A stretch of DNA of 64,000 bases, from NCBI RefSeq assembly GCF_001592735.1, contig NZ_LUKE01000002.1, positions 124,001 to 188,000 on the forward strand, read 5' to 3'. The notes under the pieces are model-generated. The model was not told where the DNA came from, did not search any database, and saw nothing but the letters and a program-made list of their open reading frames with translations. Shown piece by piece: positions 35,818 through 45,434 of this stretch. How positions within the stretch are numbered: position 1 is the stretch's first letter; every line of letters starts with the position of its first letter. Source of the stretch: Bdellovibrio bacteriovorus (lineage in GTDB: Bacteria > Bdellovibrionota > Bdellovibrionia > Bdellovibrionales > Bdellovibrionaceae). The translations under genes were made by a program, and so were the position numbers.

Positions 35818-36240
35818 AACGTTCCTCCTGAACCTTTAGACCACCTCCCTGTATGATAACGGCGCGGCCGAACGCTGTCGAGTCCGTATGTGAATAATAA
35901 TTTGAAAATGTTCGGGGACAAAAAGTTCTTTTTTGAACCCTGGGAACGTATTCCCAAATAAATAACGACCTTCCAATTTTCACTTTTACTTTTGCTTCTT
36001 CAAAACATTCTCGCACCCACGCAGATTCAATCGGATAGAATCAAACTTTTTCATATTTATAAAATCTTAGTTATTACTCATATTTCGCGGCTTAAAAGTT
36101 CACCAGCTGCATTTTATTGGTTTTCACGTTGTCAGGTTCTCTAGGTGGCTCATTTTAATGATTTTCTCGCAATCTTACTAAGGAAACCAATCCAAAGTTC
36201 CGAAAAGAGTACAACCCTTCTAGAACGTGTAGGTACGGTT
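35818..36240. other. 423-base intergenic region before fibre 1
   Basis: No convincing gene. It holds the ribosome-binding site of the divergent STAS-like gene, a TGGGAA/TTCCCA palindrome at 35941-35956, and an A/T-rich stretch around 36040-36080. A weak sigma-28-like arrangement (TAAG at 36179, 15 bases, TTCCGAAA at 36198-36205) could serve fibre 1, but matches the -10 consensus poorly. Confidence 0.5.
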
Positions 36241-39200
36241 ATGAGAATTTTCATTTTGCTAACAGTTTTTTTCGGATCATCTCTGACAATGGCAGCCCCC
36301 GCCTCTTTAAGTTATCAAGGTCGTATCGTCAAAGCAGATGGTCAGCCGTTACAACACACAAGTGTCAGTTTCCAATTTGAAATCACTTCACCCAACGGAT
36401 CCTGCGTTATATTTCGCGAGCAAGTCAATGGCCTGAATATGGCTAACTCCAACGGTATTTTTGATACGCCGATTGGAGCTTCTCACAATTTCCCTCTGAC
36501 CGCGAGCTTCACCATATTAGACGCATTTAATAATCTTGGCAGCTTTACTTGTGATGGCGGCGCGACTTACGTTCCGGCAGTCAATGATGGACGCCGCTTG
36601 CGCGTGCAATTTCATGATGGCTCTTCTTGGCGTATGATTTCACCGGATTCGATCATCCGCTCTGTCCCTTTTGCAGGATTCAGTCTTGCCGCTGAAAAAC
36701 TTGGTAATCATCCGGTCGCGGATTTTGTGATGAAGAGCTCTTTACCTAGCACGGCGTGCTCTGGCACCCAAGTCCTTTCGTTTAATGGAACTGGTTTTCA
36801 GTGTGTGACCGATCAAACTGGCAGCGGTGGCGGCGGCACCATCACGGGTGTCGCGGGTTCAGGCCCGATTGTGGTCTCTGGAACAGGCAACGTCACAATT
36901 TCTGCGACGGTCGGAACAGCTTCGGGAACTTTGGCCGCGGGTAATGATTCGCGCATCGTCAATGCTTTGCAATCTGGCGCGACCGCCGGCGGAGATTTAG
37001 CCGGCACTTATCCGAACCCTACTGTTGCTAAAATCAAAGGAGTGGGAATTGATTTTTCAACCGCTCCCACCACGGGAAAATTTTTAAAATTTGATGGGAC
37101 TAATTGGGTTCCGGGTGACATGGGTCAAAGTTCAGCCTCAACATCGGGATATTTGTCGGCGACAGATTGGAATACTTTTAACTCTAAGCAAGACGCCCTG
37201 ACATCAGCGATCACCGGAAATTTTTGGAGTGGTGACGGTACGAATGTGTATCGCACGACAGGAAAAGTGGGCGTTGGGACAAACTCTCCGGATGTGTCTT
37301 TGACGATTCAGTCCACCACACCTTCCACCGCCGTTCATCCGAATCGCGCGGGTGTGATTGTTAAAGCCGAAGGCACGGACGTGGGCGGTCGCTATGCGGC
37401 TAGAACAGCCTCTGGCACCGAGAACCCCACCTTTACCGGTTATCGAAGCCAAGGAACCTTGGCCGCCCCCACTGCTATTAATACTTCTCAACACCTGCTG
37501 AATGTCAACGGCATGGGTTATGATGGGGCCGCTTGGAAAGAAGGGGCGTCGATCTTACTTTCACCAGGGGAAGCTTGGGATACGACAAAAACCGGAACTA
37601 ATATTATTTTTAAAACCGCCACCAATGGCACAAACTCGAGCACCGAAAAAGTGCGTATCTCGCACAACGGTCGCATCGGGGTTGGGGTCACTTCTCCGGC
37701 GGCGCTAGTTGATGCGGAGTCCACTGGAACAGGAACGATGGTGTCGGGTCGCTTTGCCAGCAACCCGGGTGCCGTGGGTGCCGCAAATCTAAATGCGTTA
37801 GTCTTAGATAATACTTTTGGCGCAGGAAACTTTAAAAGTGAAATCAAATTCCGTGGCGGTGGCACAGACCAGTTTACGATCGGGGTCGATCCCGCGGGTT
37901 CGGGCACACAAGCTTTTTATATCTGGGATGCGATCGCCAACGCTCGCCGTCTGAGCATGGATTCCTCGGGTAATATCGGATTCGGGGTTGATAATCCAAC
38001 GCAAAAAATAGATGTTGCGGGAAAAGTCAAAGCCACCGAGTTTTGTATCGGTGCTTCATGTATCAGCTCTTGGCCGTCTGGCGGCGGAAGCCTTGCTGCC
38101 GGCAGTGTGGGCACAACAGAACTTGCTGATGGTGCTGTCACTCAAAACAAACTTGAAACGGTGTCCGGCTTAACGGCCGGCACTTACGGCAGTGCAACGG
38201 CAATCCCCGCCGTAACAGTCGATGCTAAGGGACGTGTGACGGCGATTTCAACCAATGCCATCACCGGACTTCCGACGGCTTCGGGCGCCAGTGGAAAATT
38301 TTTGAAATCAAATGGCACGGTGTGGTCCGGCCAAGACATTCTTTTTAGTGACATTAAAAACTCGGTCGGTGGTTCGGCGTTTAATGTCGGATCGTGCGCT
38401 GCCAATCAAACCGTCGCTTGGTCTTCATTAACGGATTCATTCACTTGCCAAGGCATTGGCTCTTTAGATGCGGGCGCCATCACGACGGGCACTATCGATG
38501 CCGCGCGCCTTCCCTCATCGGTCACCACGGCCCAATGGACCGCGGCCAGCGGAAATGTTTATAGATCTACGGGAAGTGTGGGTATCGGAACCGCTTCACC
38601 AGAATCTTCACTTCATATTAGTGGTGGCGATATCTTGCTAGATAACGCGCGGTTTTTAAAAATGAAACGAAATACGGGCGGAATGGCCATTGATGTTTTG
38701 GGTTTTGCCTCTGGCACGGACAACTTAAAATTAAAAATGGGCACATCGTCTTCGACAGCCGGTCTTGATTTCGTAAATAGCAGTAACAACGTGATGGCGA
38801 CATTAACGGGCGCCGGAAATTTTGGGATCGGATCCTCCTCGCCTTCTCATTTATTAAACGTGGTCGGTGGCGGAAATACGAACAAAACCGTTTTGGCCGA
38901 GCTTCGCTCTAATTTTGGTGGTGCGGGAACTGGGACGACTCTAAATTTAGTTAATAGCACGGTTGCTGGTGGATTTGCTGGCAGTGCCGCGATTGAGTCC
39001 ATCCGTCAAAGCGACACGTCAGGGGATTTTGCCATTAAAGCGGCGGATTCTTCGGCTACTGGCGTGGAAGTCCTGCGCATCAAAGGCTCTAACGGGAACG
39101 TCGGGATCGGAACGAACTCGCCGACTGAAAAACTCAGTGTCGTGGGCGGGCGTTTGGGTGTCATGGCCAATGATTGGAACGACATGTACAACCACGTCTC

Positions 39201-40011
39201 ATCCAGCAGTGCAAGTCCTAACATCTATACGGTGAGATCTCGTGGGACCTACTCATCCCCCACCTACGCCCAAAATGGGGATATCCTAGGAACCATCCAA
39301 ATGCGTAATCACAATTCAAACTCTGGCGCCGGAATGATTTCGGTTGCCACTGAAAACCACTCTGCCTCGGCGGCGGGTGCGAATCTGATATTAACGGTCG
39401 TTCCCAATGGATCCTCGTCGTATGCAGAATCTATGACTCTGCTTGCTAATGGCAATGTGGGGGTCGCAACCCCTAATCCGCAAAGTGCCTTGCACGTCAC
39501 AGGTTATGTGCAACTGGATGTAATCAATGGTGTCCCCGCCGCTACAGATTGTGATGCCGCTGCGGAATACGGAAGAATTAAATCAGATCCTACCAATAAC
39601 AAACTTTATATGTGTGGATCTGCAGGATGGGTTGAATACTCCGTCGGCGCTGGCGGCCCCACCACCTGCCCGACCGGATACACTTTGATTGGCGCGGCCG
39701 GATTGCCAAGCAGTTACTGCATCAGCACCGTAGAAAAAACAGCCGCGACGTTCTTAAATGCGAAAACAACTTGTTATGCTGAATCCACCACTCGTGGTGT
39801 GGCTTCGTTGTGCTCTAACGACCAGTGGTATCGAGCGTGCAAAACGGGTTTACCTACCGCCATGAGTTCTGGAAATAACGAATGGGCCAGTGATGAACAC
39901 TACAATATCAGCGGCACTCATTTTGCCCTCACGATGGGTAACGGAAGTTGTGAAACCATGACCGACCAAGCGATCACGGGAACACGAACTTATCGCTGCT
40001 GTATTAAGTAG
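36241..40011 (+). CDS. Mosaic fibre protein 1 (MAT-type adhesin) with cysteine-rich tip
   Basis: 1256 residues from the ATG at 36241, which begins the signal peptide MRIFILLTVFFGSSLTMA; the open frame continues 32 codons upstream but would bury that peptide. Residues ~20-190 form the N-terminal domain common to all four fibres (SYQGRIVKADGQPL..., RSVPFAGFS). The shaft has IGTxSP-type repeats and one copy of the 140-residue shared module. Unlike the other three it has no S74 chaperone; it ends in a ~110-residue cysteine-rich, C-type-lectin-like tip (CPTGYTLIG...YRCCIK). Probably an exported trimeric fibre for recognising prey or surfaces. Confidence 0.82.
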   Translation: MRIFILLTVFFGSSLTMAAPASLSYQGRIVKADGQPLQHTSVSFQFEITSPNGSCVIFREQVNGLNMANSNGIFDTPIGASHNFPLTASFTILDAFNNLGSFTCDGGATYVPAVNDGRRLRVQFHDGSSWRMISPDSIIRSVPFAGFSLAAEKLGNHPVADFVMKSSLPSTACSGTQVLSFNGTGFQCVTDQTGSGGGGTITGVAGSGPIVVSGTGNVTISATVGTASGTLAAGNDSRIVNALQSGATAGGDLAGTYPNPTVAKIKGVGIDFSTAPTTGKFLKFDGTNWVPGDMGQSSASTSGYLSATDWNTFNSKQDALTSAITGNFWSGDGTNVYRTTGKVGVGTNSPDVSLTIQSTTPSTAVHPNRAGVIVKAEGTDVGGRYAARTASGTENPTFTGYRSQGTLAAPTAINTSQHLLNVNGMGYDGAAWKEGASILLSPGEAWDTTKTGTNIIFKTATNGTNSSTEKVRISHNGRIGVGVTSPAALVDAESTGTGTMVSGRFASNPGAVGAANLNALVLDNTFGAGNFKSEIKFRGGGTDQFTIGVDPAGSGTQAFYIWDAIANARRLSMDSSGNIGFGVDNPTQKIDVAGKVKATEFCIGASCISSWPSGGGSLAAGSVGTTELADGAVTQNKLETVSGLTAGTYGSATAIPAVTVDAKGRVTAISTNAITGLPTASGASGKFLKSNGTVWSGQDILFSDIKNSVGGSAFNVGSCAANQTVAWSSLTDSFTCQGIGSLDAGAITTGTIDAARLPSSVTTAQWTAASGNVYRSTGSVGIGTASPESSLHISGGDILLDNARFLKMKRNTGGMAIDVLGFASGTDNLKLKMGTSSSTAGLDFVNSSNNVMATLTGAGNFGIGSSSPSHLLNVVGGGNTNKTVLAELRSNFGGAGTGTTLNLVNSTVAGGFAGSAAIESIRQSDTSGDFAIKAADSSATGVEVLRIKGSNGNVGIGTNSPTEKLSVVGGRLGVMANDWNDMYNHVSSSSASPNIYTVRSRGTYSSPTYAQNGDILGTIQMRNHNSNSGAGMISVATENHSASAAGANLILTVVPNGSSSYAESMTLLANGNVGVATPNPQSALHVTGYVQLDVINGVPAATDCDAAAEYGRIKSDPTNNKLYMCGSAGWVEYSVGAGGPTTCPTGYTLIGAAGLPSSYCISTVEKTAATFLNAKTTCYAESTTRGVASLCSNDQWYRACKTGLPTAMSSGNNEWASDEHYNISGTHFALTMGNGSCETMTDQAITGTRTYRCCIK
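38101..38530 (+). repeat. Shared shaft module, copy in fibre 1
   Basis: Encodes the ELADGAVTQNKLETVSGL to DAARLPSS unit. Differs from other copies mainly at third codon positions. Confidence 0.85.
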
Positions 40012-40043
40012 TATTCTCCGAAAAGCAATTCCCGCGCAAAAAT

Positions 40044-41102
40044 TTACTGCTTTAAAAAAGGATAATCTGTGTAGCCCGTCTCGCCTTCGGCATAAAAGGT
40101 CTGAGGTTGTGGCTCATTGAGCGGAGCATTTTGTTTAAAGCGCTCGGGCAGATCCGGATTCGCGATAAAAAGTTTTCCGAATGAAACGGCGTCTGCTGCT
40201 TTGCTAGATATTAATTTCTCTGCACTTTCTTTGGTCATCTTTTCATTCACGATCAATACGCCGTGATAGTTCTTACGAATGATCGGCGTGATGCTGTCGG
40301 GCCCTTCGTATTCACGAGTGAAGATAAAAGCCACTTTGCGTTTATCCAGTTCTTGAGCGGCATAAGCAAAAGTTTTTTCTGGGTTTGAATCCCCCATATC
40401 ATGGGAATCACGGCGAGGTGCTAAATGCACGCCGACTTTATCAGCACCCCACACGGAAATCACCGCATCCGTGATTTCTAATAAAAACTTCGCGCGATTT
40501 TCAATCGAGCCTCCGTATTCATCGGTGCGATGATTGGTGCTGTCTTGTAAAAACTGATCAATCAAATAACCGTTGGCCGCGTGAAGTTCGACTCCATCAA
40601 AGCCCGCTTCTTTTGCGTTGGCGGCACCGATTTTATATTGTTGGACGATCTCTTTGACTTCGGCAGTTTCAAGAGCTCTCGGGGTCACATATTCCGTGAT
40701 CGGTCTTACTAAGCTGACATGACCTTTAGGTTTAATCGCGGAAGGCGCCACAGGTTCTTTGCCATTTAAAAATACCGGATGAGAGATTCGTCCCACATGC
40801 CATAACTGCATAAAGATCAGACCGCCTTTTTTATGAACAGCCTCCGTGATTTTCTTCCAGCCTTGGACTTGTTCTTTGGACCAAATTCCGGGCGTGTGCG
40901 CATAGCCTACGCCCATCGGCGTCACCGCGGTGGCTTCAGTCAGAATCAAACCTGCCGATGCGCGTTGTTCATAGTACTTCACCATAAGATCGTTGGGGAT
41001 GCGCCCTTCGCCGACCGCGCGCGAGCGCGTTAACGGGGCCATAACAAGTCTATTTTTAAGAGTGAGAGAACCTAGCTTTAAAGGATCAAACAATGTCGAC
41101 AT
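40044..41102 (-). CDS. Old Yellow Enzyme family alkene reductase (NemA-like)
   Basis: 352 residues. FDPLKLGSLTLKNRLVMAPLTRSRA at the N-terminus, QLWHVGRISHP, and HAANGYLIDQFLQDSTNHRTDEYGGSIENR are the FMN- and substrate-binding signatures of the NemA/xenobiotic reductase branch. It reduces activated C=C bonds or nitro compounds with NAD(P)H. It sits alone between fibre 1 and a small exported protein, so its link to the fibres is only positional. Confidence 0.94.
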   Translation of the reverse strand: MSTLFDPLKLGSLTLKNRLVMAPLTRSRAVGEGRIPNDLMVKYYEQRASAGLILTEATAVTPMGVGYAHTPGIWSKEQVQGWKKITEAVHKKGGLIFMQLWHVGRISHPVFLNGKEPVAPSAIKPKGHVSLVRPITEYVTPRALETAEVKEIVQQYKIGAANAKEAGFDGVELHAANGYLIDQFLQDSTNHRTDEYGGSIENRAKFLLEITDAVISVWGADKVGVHLAPRRDSHDMGDSNPEKTFAYAAQELDKRKVAFIFTREYEGPDSITPIIRKNYHGVLIVNEKMTKESAEKLISSKAADAVSFGKLFIANPDLPERFKQNAPLNEPQPQTFYAEGETGYTDYPFLKQ

Positions 41103-41277
41103 GAAAACTCCTGATGATCACTTAGATATCAAGGGTTCAGCTTAATTGCAACAGTTATTGTTACATTATAAACTCCCCTCCTGCCTGTTGACACATTACA
41201 GCTCCTTAAATTGCCGCATGATTAAGAACCCTATTAAAACTGTCCCCAAGTTTTAACTAACCATAAGGAGAGGTTTC

Positions 41278-41706
41278 ATGAAGAAAATGGTTTTAGCAGC
41301 AATGTCGATGGCTTTATTGGGCTCAGTTTCTTACGCCAATGATTTTGTGACTGAAAATATCGACAACTCTTACGTCTATGAACAAGAAGAAGGCGCGATG
41401 TCTCCAGAAGCCATCGAAATGCTTTCACCAGATGGTATGCATGTTTTTGGCGCTACTGAAATTCAGAGCTGGCCACGCCGTCCGGGACCAGATCGTCCGG
41501 GTCGTCCAGGCCGCCCAGGTGGACCGGGTTATGGTCACCCAGGTCGTCCAGGCCCTCGTCCTCCACAATACGTGACTTGTTTTGCTCGCAACGCCCGTGG
41601 CGAAATGTTCCGTGCGACTGCCAACGATCCCCGTTGGGCTCAAAGAATGGCGATGGATAAATGCGAACGCTTCTCTCGCTTCTGCCGTCCTGCTGGCTGC
41701 CGATAA
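41278..41706 (+). CDS. Exported protein with Pro/Gly/Arg-rich repeat
   Basis: 142 residues with a signal peptide (MKKMVLAAMSMALLGSVSYAN). The middle (about 70-98) is a run of GRPG/PGRP-type units, encoded by GGTCGTCCAGG-like repeats at 41496-41562. The C-terminal part has four cysteines (VTCFARNARGEMF, DKCERFSRFCRPAGC), probably disulfide-bonded. AAGGAGAGG precedes the ATG and a terminator follows. No family recognised. Confidence 0.78.
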   Translation: MKKMVLAAMSMALLGSVSYANDFVTENIDNSYVYEQEEGAMSPEAIEMLSPDGMHVFGATEIQSWPRRPGPDRPGRPGRPGGPGYGHPGRPGPRPPQYVTCFARNARGEMFRATANDPRWAQRMAMDKCERFSRFCRPAGCR

Positions 41707-41731
41707 TTTTTTGTCACTCAACAGAACGCAA

Positions 41732-41761
41732 AGGCTCTGATCTCTAGATCAGGGCCTTTTT
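41732..41761 (+). terminator. Rho-independent terminator
   Basis: An 11-bp stem (41732-41742 with 41747-41757, one G-U pair) with a TCTA loop, followed by four further T residues. Confidence 0.88.
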
Positions 41762-41964
41762 ACTATCAGGACCCCAGGCCGCGCCCTGCGACTTTTGCCT
41801 CGCCGCCTTTATGCAAATTACTAAAAAGCCCCATGAAGAAATCTTAACTGCGATATATCAGTTTTAAACCAAAAAGGCTCGTGGCACGTGGATCGCAAAC
41901 CAGGATTTCGAACGAAAACAAAAACGTCTGAAACTTTTTTCAGCGAATTCATCGGAGAAAAAAA

Positions 41965-43314
41965 ATGAACTTCAAAATATCTGCGCGAATTTTGCCTCTG
42001 TGCGTGTTTGCCACATTGGCCGCATGTTCTTCAAAACCAAAAATGGCGGACATTGACCCGTCGTCAAACCCAACCACCGAAATCACTCGCTTAGAAGCGG
42101 CTATCGCCGAGGGCCATGCAAAGCAGCTTGATGTCCTGGCAAGTGACGATTTTGAAAAAGCTCAAAAATATCTTAAAGAGGCTCAAGATGACTTAGCTTC
42201 TTCTCAAGATCAAAAAGAAATCTTGGGCGACGTGGCTCAAGCTCAGGCTTACCTAGATAAAGCGACTCAAACAGGCGAAGAAAGACGCGCCAAAGTATCG
42301 CAAATCATCGAAGCTCGTGAAAAATCATTGGCAGCTGGCGCCCGAAACTTCCCAAGAACAAAAGAGGCCCTTAAAGATATCGATGATGACCTTCGTTCGG
42401 AAGCAAAAAAACTTGATAAACTTAAAGTCGACGAGATCGCGAAATTCCAACGTGATTATCTAAACCTTGAACTAGAATCTGTTTTAGAAACCCAATTGGG
42501 CGACAGCCGTGCACGTATTAAAGCTGCTGACGACGCAAAAGCGCGCAAATATTCTCCGAGCGCTCTAAAAACAGCGCAAGTAGACATGACGACGGCCGAA
42601 AATAAAATCCGCGCCAATCGCAACATGCCAGAAAATTTTTCTGCCGATGTCGCGAAATCGAAAGAGTCGGCATTGATGCTAACTTCCGTTCTTGCGGCGA
42701 CCAAAAATGGAAAAGTCGATGAGGGCACGGCGACTCGTTTGGTAGAACAAGAACAAAAAATCAGTTCTTTAAATAAAAATCTAGAAAGCTCAGAGGCGAC
42801 CAGCCAAGCTTTAGAAGGTCAAGTTTTGCAACAATCACAAAACATGGCGGCCCAAAATGCTCGTTTGCAAAAAGCCAACTCTGCGATCGCTTTGCAAAAT
42901 TCGATTGCTCAAGCGCAAAAAAGTTTTAGCAAAGATGAAGCAGAAGTTTTTCAACAAGGAAATAACTTAGTCATTCGCCTTAAAAAAATGGAGTTCCCAT
43001 CAGGCACGGCAAATCTGCCGGAATCCTCAATGGATCTTTTGGCTAAAGTGCGTGACATTGCTGTGGACCTTAAAGCGTCTCAAGTTGTCGTGGAAGGCCA
43101 TACAGATTCAACCGGCACGAAAGCTGCTAACATGAAGCTTTCACAAATTCGCGCGGATTCTGTCGCGAAGTATCTTGAAAACAACGGCCTTGAAGAAGCG
43201 AAAGTTTCCGCTGTGGGTGTTGGTTTTGACAAACCGCTGACTTCAAATAAAACAAAAGAAGGTCGTGCGCAAAATCGTCGCGTAGACGTGATTGTAACGC
43301 CCACAACTTTATAA
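41965..43314 (+). CDS. OmpA-family lipoprotein with coiled-coil stalk
   Basis: 449 residues. Lipobox ending at Cys21 (TLAAC). Residues ~35-320 are almost entirely charged helix with coiled-coil character. The C-terminal ~110 residues are an OmpA peptidoglycan-binding domain (FPSGTANLPESSMDLLAKV, VEGHTDSTGT, NRRVDVIV). It likely anchors the outer membrane to peptidoglycan across a long helical spacer. Its own terminator follows. Confidence 0.9.
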   Translation: MNFKISARILPLCVFATLAACSSKPKMADIDPSSNPTTEITRLEAAIAEGHAKQLDVLASDDFEKAQKYLKEAQDDLASSQDQKEILGDVAQAQAYLDKATQTGEERRAKVSQIIEAREKSLAAGARNFPRTKEALKDIDDDLRSEAKKLDKLKVDEIAKFQRDYLNLELESVLETQLGDSRARIKAADDAKARKYSPSALKTAQVDMTTAENKIRANRNMPENFSADVAKSKESALMLTSVLAATKNGKVDEGTATRLVEQEQKISSLNKNLESSEATSQALEGQVLQQSQNMAAQNARLQKANSAIALQNSIAQAQKSFSKDEAEVFQQGNNLVIRLKKMEFPSGTANLPESSMDLLAKVRDIAVDLKASQVVVEGHTDSTGTKAANMKLSQIRADSVAKYLENNGLEEAKVSAVGVGFDKPLTSNKTKEGRAQNRRVDVIVTPTTL

Positions 43315-43329
43315 TTCACCCATCCCTCC

Positions 43330-43362
43330 GGCGAGCTCGCCCCTCGAGCTCGCCATTTTTTT
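43330..43362 (+). terminator. Rho-independent terminator of the OmpA-type gene
   Basis: GGCGAGCTCG and CGAGCTCGCC form a 10-bp stem with a 5-base loop, followed by A and seven T residues. Confidence 0.92.
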
Positions 43363-43477
43363 GTATTTCCGACTGTGACACGCCGCTCGAAGAGTGTGTT
43401 TACAACTCATAAACATCCTAGAAAAAGTTTTGTCATTTGACTTGAACTTATCGTCCCTCGGGGGATAGTCTACGGGC

Positions 43478-44254
43478 ATGAAAGAAGCCTGGCAGACACA
43501 GTTCGAAAATATTCTCGAAAAACAGTTTCAAGATATAAAGAAACGCAATCGCCGCTTTTCCTTACGGACTTTCGCTAAGACGGCCAATATTTCTCCAACA
43601 TCCATGTCTTTTATTTTGAACCGCACTCCGAACTGGAGTCTTTCATTAGAGCGAGCCATCGAAAGTTTAGAACACCTCAAGGTGACCCAAGAAAAGATCG
43701 ACCACTTTAAAGTTATCGCCTCAAAAAAGCTTCATGAAGCCGCGGCCTCTTTGTCAGAGTTTGACCAAAACTCGATGCTTACCAGTCCTCACTATATCCC
43801 GATTCTACTTTCTCAGAATCTAGATACGGTCCCGTCAAACAAAGTCCTTGCTGAAAAATTAGGAATTGAAGAAACCGAAGTCTTAAACATCATCGAAAAT
43901 CTTATCAGCTTAGGCCACTTAGAAAGAGTTCAAGGCAAAGTCCGCCTTCCCGCCGCTTCCGATAAATTAAAAACGCAAGATGGTCCTTCAAATGAGGTGA
44001 TCCGTCAGCATCATGCGGCGAACATGGATATTATTCGTCATTCACTTTTAAATGATCCTGCCGAAGCGCGCGATGTGACAAGCCTCACCTTTACCGGCGA
44101 TGCCAGTCAGATAGAGGAAGTAAAAAAAGAAATTCGTCAGTTTTACCAAAGAGTGCATGCGATCATGAATCATTCTGAGAAAAAGAACGAAATCTTTAAA
44201 ATCCTTGTGGGCTTCATGCCACTGAACCTTCACGAATCTAATGAGAGTTTATGA
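43478..44254 (+). CDS. TIGR02147-type transcriptional regulator
   Basis: 258 residues. The N-terminal FSLRTFAKTANISPTSMSFILNRTPNWSLSLERA is a helix-turn-helix of the lineage-specific TIGR02147/DUF4423 type, and the C-terminal half keeps its layout (MDIIRHSLLND, FTGDASQIEEVKKEIRQFYQRV). The family is abundant in Bdellovibrio and Fibrobacter. Its stop overlaps the next start by 4 bases (ATGA), so it forms an operon with an exported protein. Targets unknown. Confidence 0.82.
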   Translation: MKEAWQTQFENILEKQFQDIKKRNRRFSLRTFAKTANISPTSMSFILNRTPNWSLSLERAIESLEHLKVTQEKIDHFKVIASKKLHEAAASLSEFDQNSMLTSPHYIPILLSQNLDTVPSNKVLAEKLGIEETEVLNIIENLISLGHLERVQGKVRLPAASDKLKTQDGPSNEVIRQHHAANMDIIRHSLLNDPAEARDVTSLTFTGDASQIEEVKKEIRQFYQRVHAIMNHSEKKNEIFKILVGFMPLNLHESNESL

Positions 44255-45291
44255 AATTTCTTTTTTCGGTGTTAGCGTATCTAATTCTTCTTCTGGCTGT
44301 TCACAACGCCCACGCCAGTTACGTCTTTGTGGGAAGTGGTGGTGAAGGCTACGAGTCCGAAGGACAGATTTACACCCGAGATCTTTACGATTATGACCTT
44401 CACAAAACCCCGTGGTTTGGAAACGATCGCGACCCGATTCTTGAGGCTCGCCTAAAAAATTGGGATCAACTCGACCTTTCTGCGGAAGAACGGGATTTGC
44501 TCTTAAGAAAACTCACCGATCTCAATGCCCGCCACCCCTATTTGGGTGATGATATCATGATGGTTTTAGAATATTTCCGCTGGTCCTACAGCAACGAAAA
44601 ACTGGTTCTTTTAGAGCCCGACGAGATTCGTAAGCCGATTGATAAAACCAAAAGGGTTTCCATTGCCAATCGTTTTATAAATTCAATCCTTGTCGAGCGT
44701 AACGCGTTTCAAAAGCTGGATTCAAAAAATAAAATTGCTCTGCTACTGCATGAAGCGATTTATTCTTTGACGGATATTCATTATAACGAAAAAGGCATGG
44801 CTGTGGTGAGTGTAGCAACAGCCAGACTGATTACATCCACATTATTTGACAAAGCCGCCCTTGAAAGTGCTTCCACCGCGAACTTGTTCCGAAATCAACT
44901 TCGTCTTTCACTCAATTCCGATCTTTTCCGAGCTTTTACCGGAAGCTATGTGCAAGTAGTTTTGTCGGATAAGTCGGGCTCATTAAGCTCGTCTCACAGA
45001 GCCGTGTTTTCTTTAAACGGGATTCTTGGCGACTCGCGCCCTTTAAAAGAGATGTGTATTGTTTTTTTAAGCAAAGGCACGGCCCCCTTGGGATATGTGG
45101 AGCTTTCTGCTTTGGATAAAATCGTGAAAGCTGAAAGCTATCATTTTCCTTCGGGAACCCAAGATGCTCTTTCTATTCAAATCTTTTCTTCGGGACATAT
45201 GGGTTTTAGACTTACTACCACGGAACCTGAGAACTGCTCCTTTATTATTGAGGAGACAATTCGAAGAAGATTCACGGCAAAAAAGAATTAG
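44251..45291 (+). CDS. Exported protein coupled to the TIGR02147 regulator
   Basis: 346 residues with a signal peptide (ending NAHAS). LLHEAIYS around His167 resembles a zinc-protease helix but lacks the second His of HExxH. Other parts are mixed alpha/beta. The translational coupling to the regulator suggests a shared stimulus. Followed by a GC-rich hairpin. Confidence 0.72.
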   Translation: MKFLFSVLAYLILLLAVHNAHASYVFVGSGGEGYESEGQIYTRDLYDYDLHKTPWFGNDRDPILEARLKNWDQLDLSAEERDLLLRKLTDLNARHPYLGDDIMMVLEYFRWSYSNEKLVLLEPDEIRKPIDKTKRVSIANRFINSILVERNAFQKLDSKNKIALLLHEAIYSLTDIHYNEKGMAVVSVATARLITSTLFDKAALESASTANLFRNQLRLSLNSDLFRAFTGSYVQVVLSDKSGSLSSSHRAVFSLNGILGDSRPLKEMCIVFLSKGTAPLGYVELSALDKIVKAESYHFPSGTQDALSIQIFSSGHMGFRLTTTEPENCSFIIEETIRRRFTAKKN

Positions 45292-45308
45292 ACTCTTGAA
45301 TTTCTGGT

Positions 45309-45330
45309 GGGCGGTCCGACCGCCCTTTAA
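45309..45330 (+). terminator. Terminator-like hairpin
   Basis: GGGCGGT/ACCGCCC stem with a 3-base loop (45309-45325), followed by TTTAA. Ends the regulator/exported-protein operon. Confidence 0.6.
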
Positions 45331-45419
45331 AACCTAAGTCGTTCCCATGTCGTGTTTAATTTTAATAAACATCTAGTCGCCCTTTGAGGGTTTAGTGCCT
45401 TATCCGACTTCGAGATTTC

Positions 45420-45427
45420 TCCGATAA
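45420..45427 (+). promoter_or_regulatory. Sigma-28-type -10 box of fibre 2
   Basis: TCCGATAA matches 7 of 8 bases of GCCGATAA. The base four positions expected for -35 (45401-45404) read TATC, a weak match. The ATG follows after 7 bases with no Shine-Dalgarno. Confidence 0.5.
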
Positions 45428-45434
45428 GAAGATC

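Noticed and set aside
35807-36016. 69-codon minus-strand open frame upstream of the STAS-like gene
   Set aside because: No plausible composition, and it overlaps the STAS-like gene's own start and ribosome-binding site.
36145-36240. N-terminal extension of fibre 1 (32 extra codons)
   Set aside because: It would precede and bury a good signal peptide that starts at 36241, and the other fibres begin at their signal peptide.
41188-41216. TTGACA at 41188 as a sigma-70 promoter for the Pro/Gly/Arg-rich gene
   Set aside because: The sequence 17 bases on (TTGCCG) does not resemble a -10 box.
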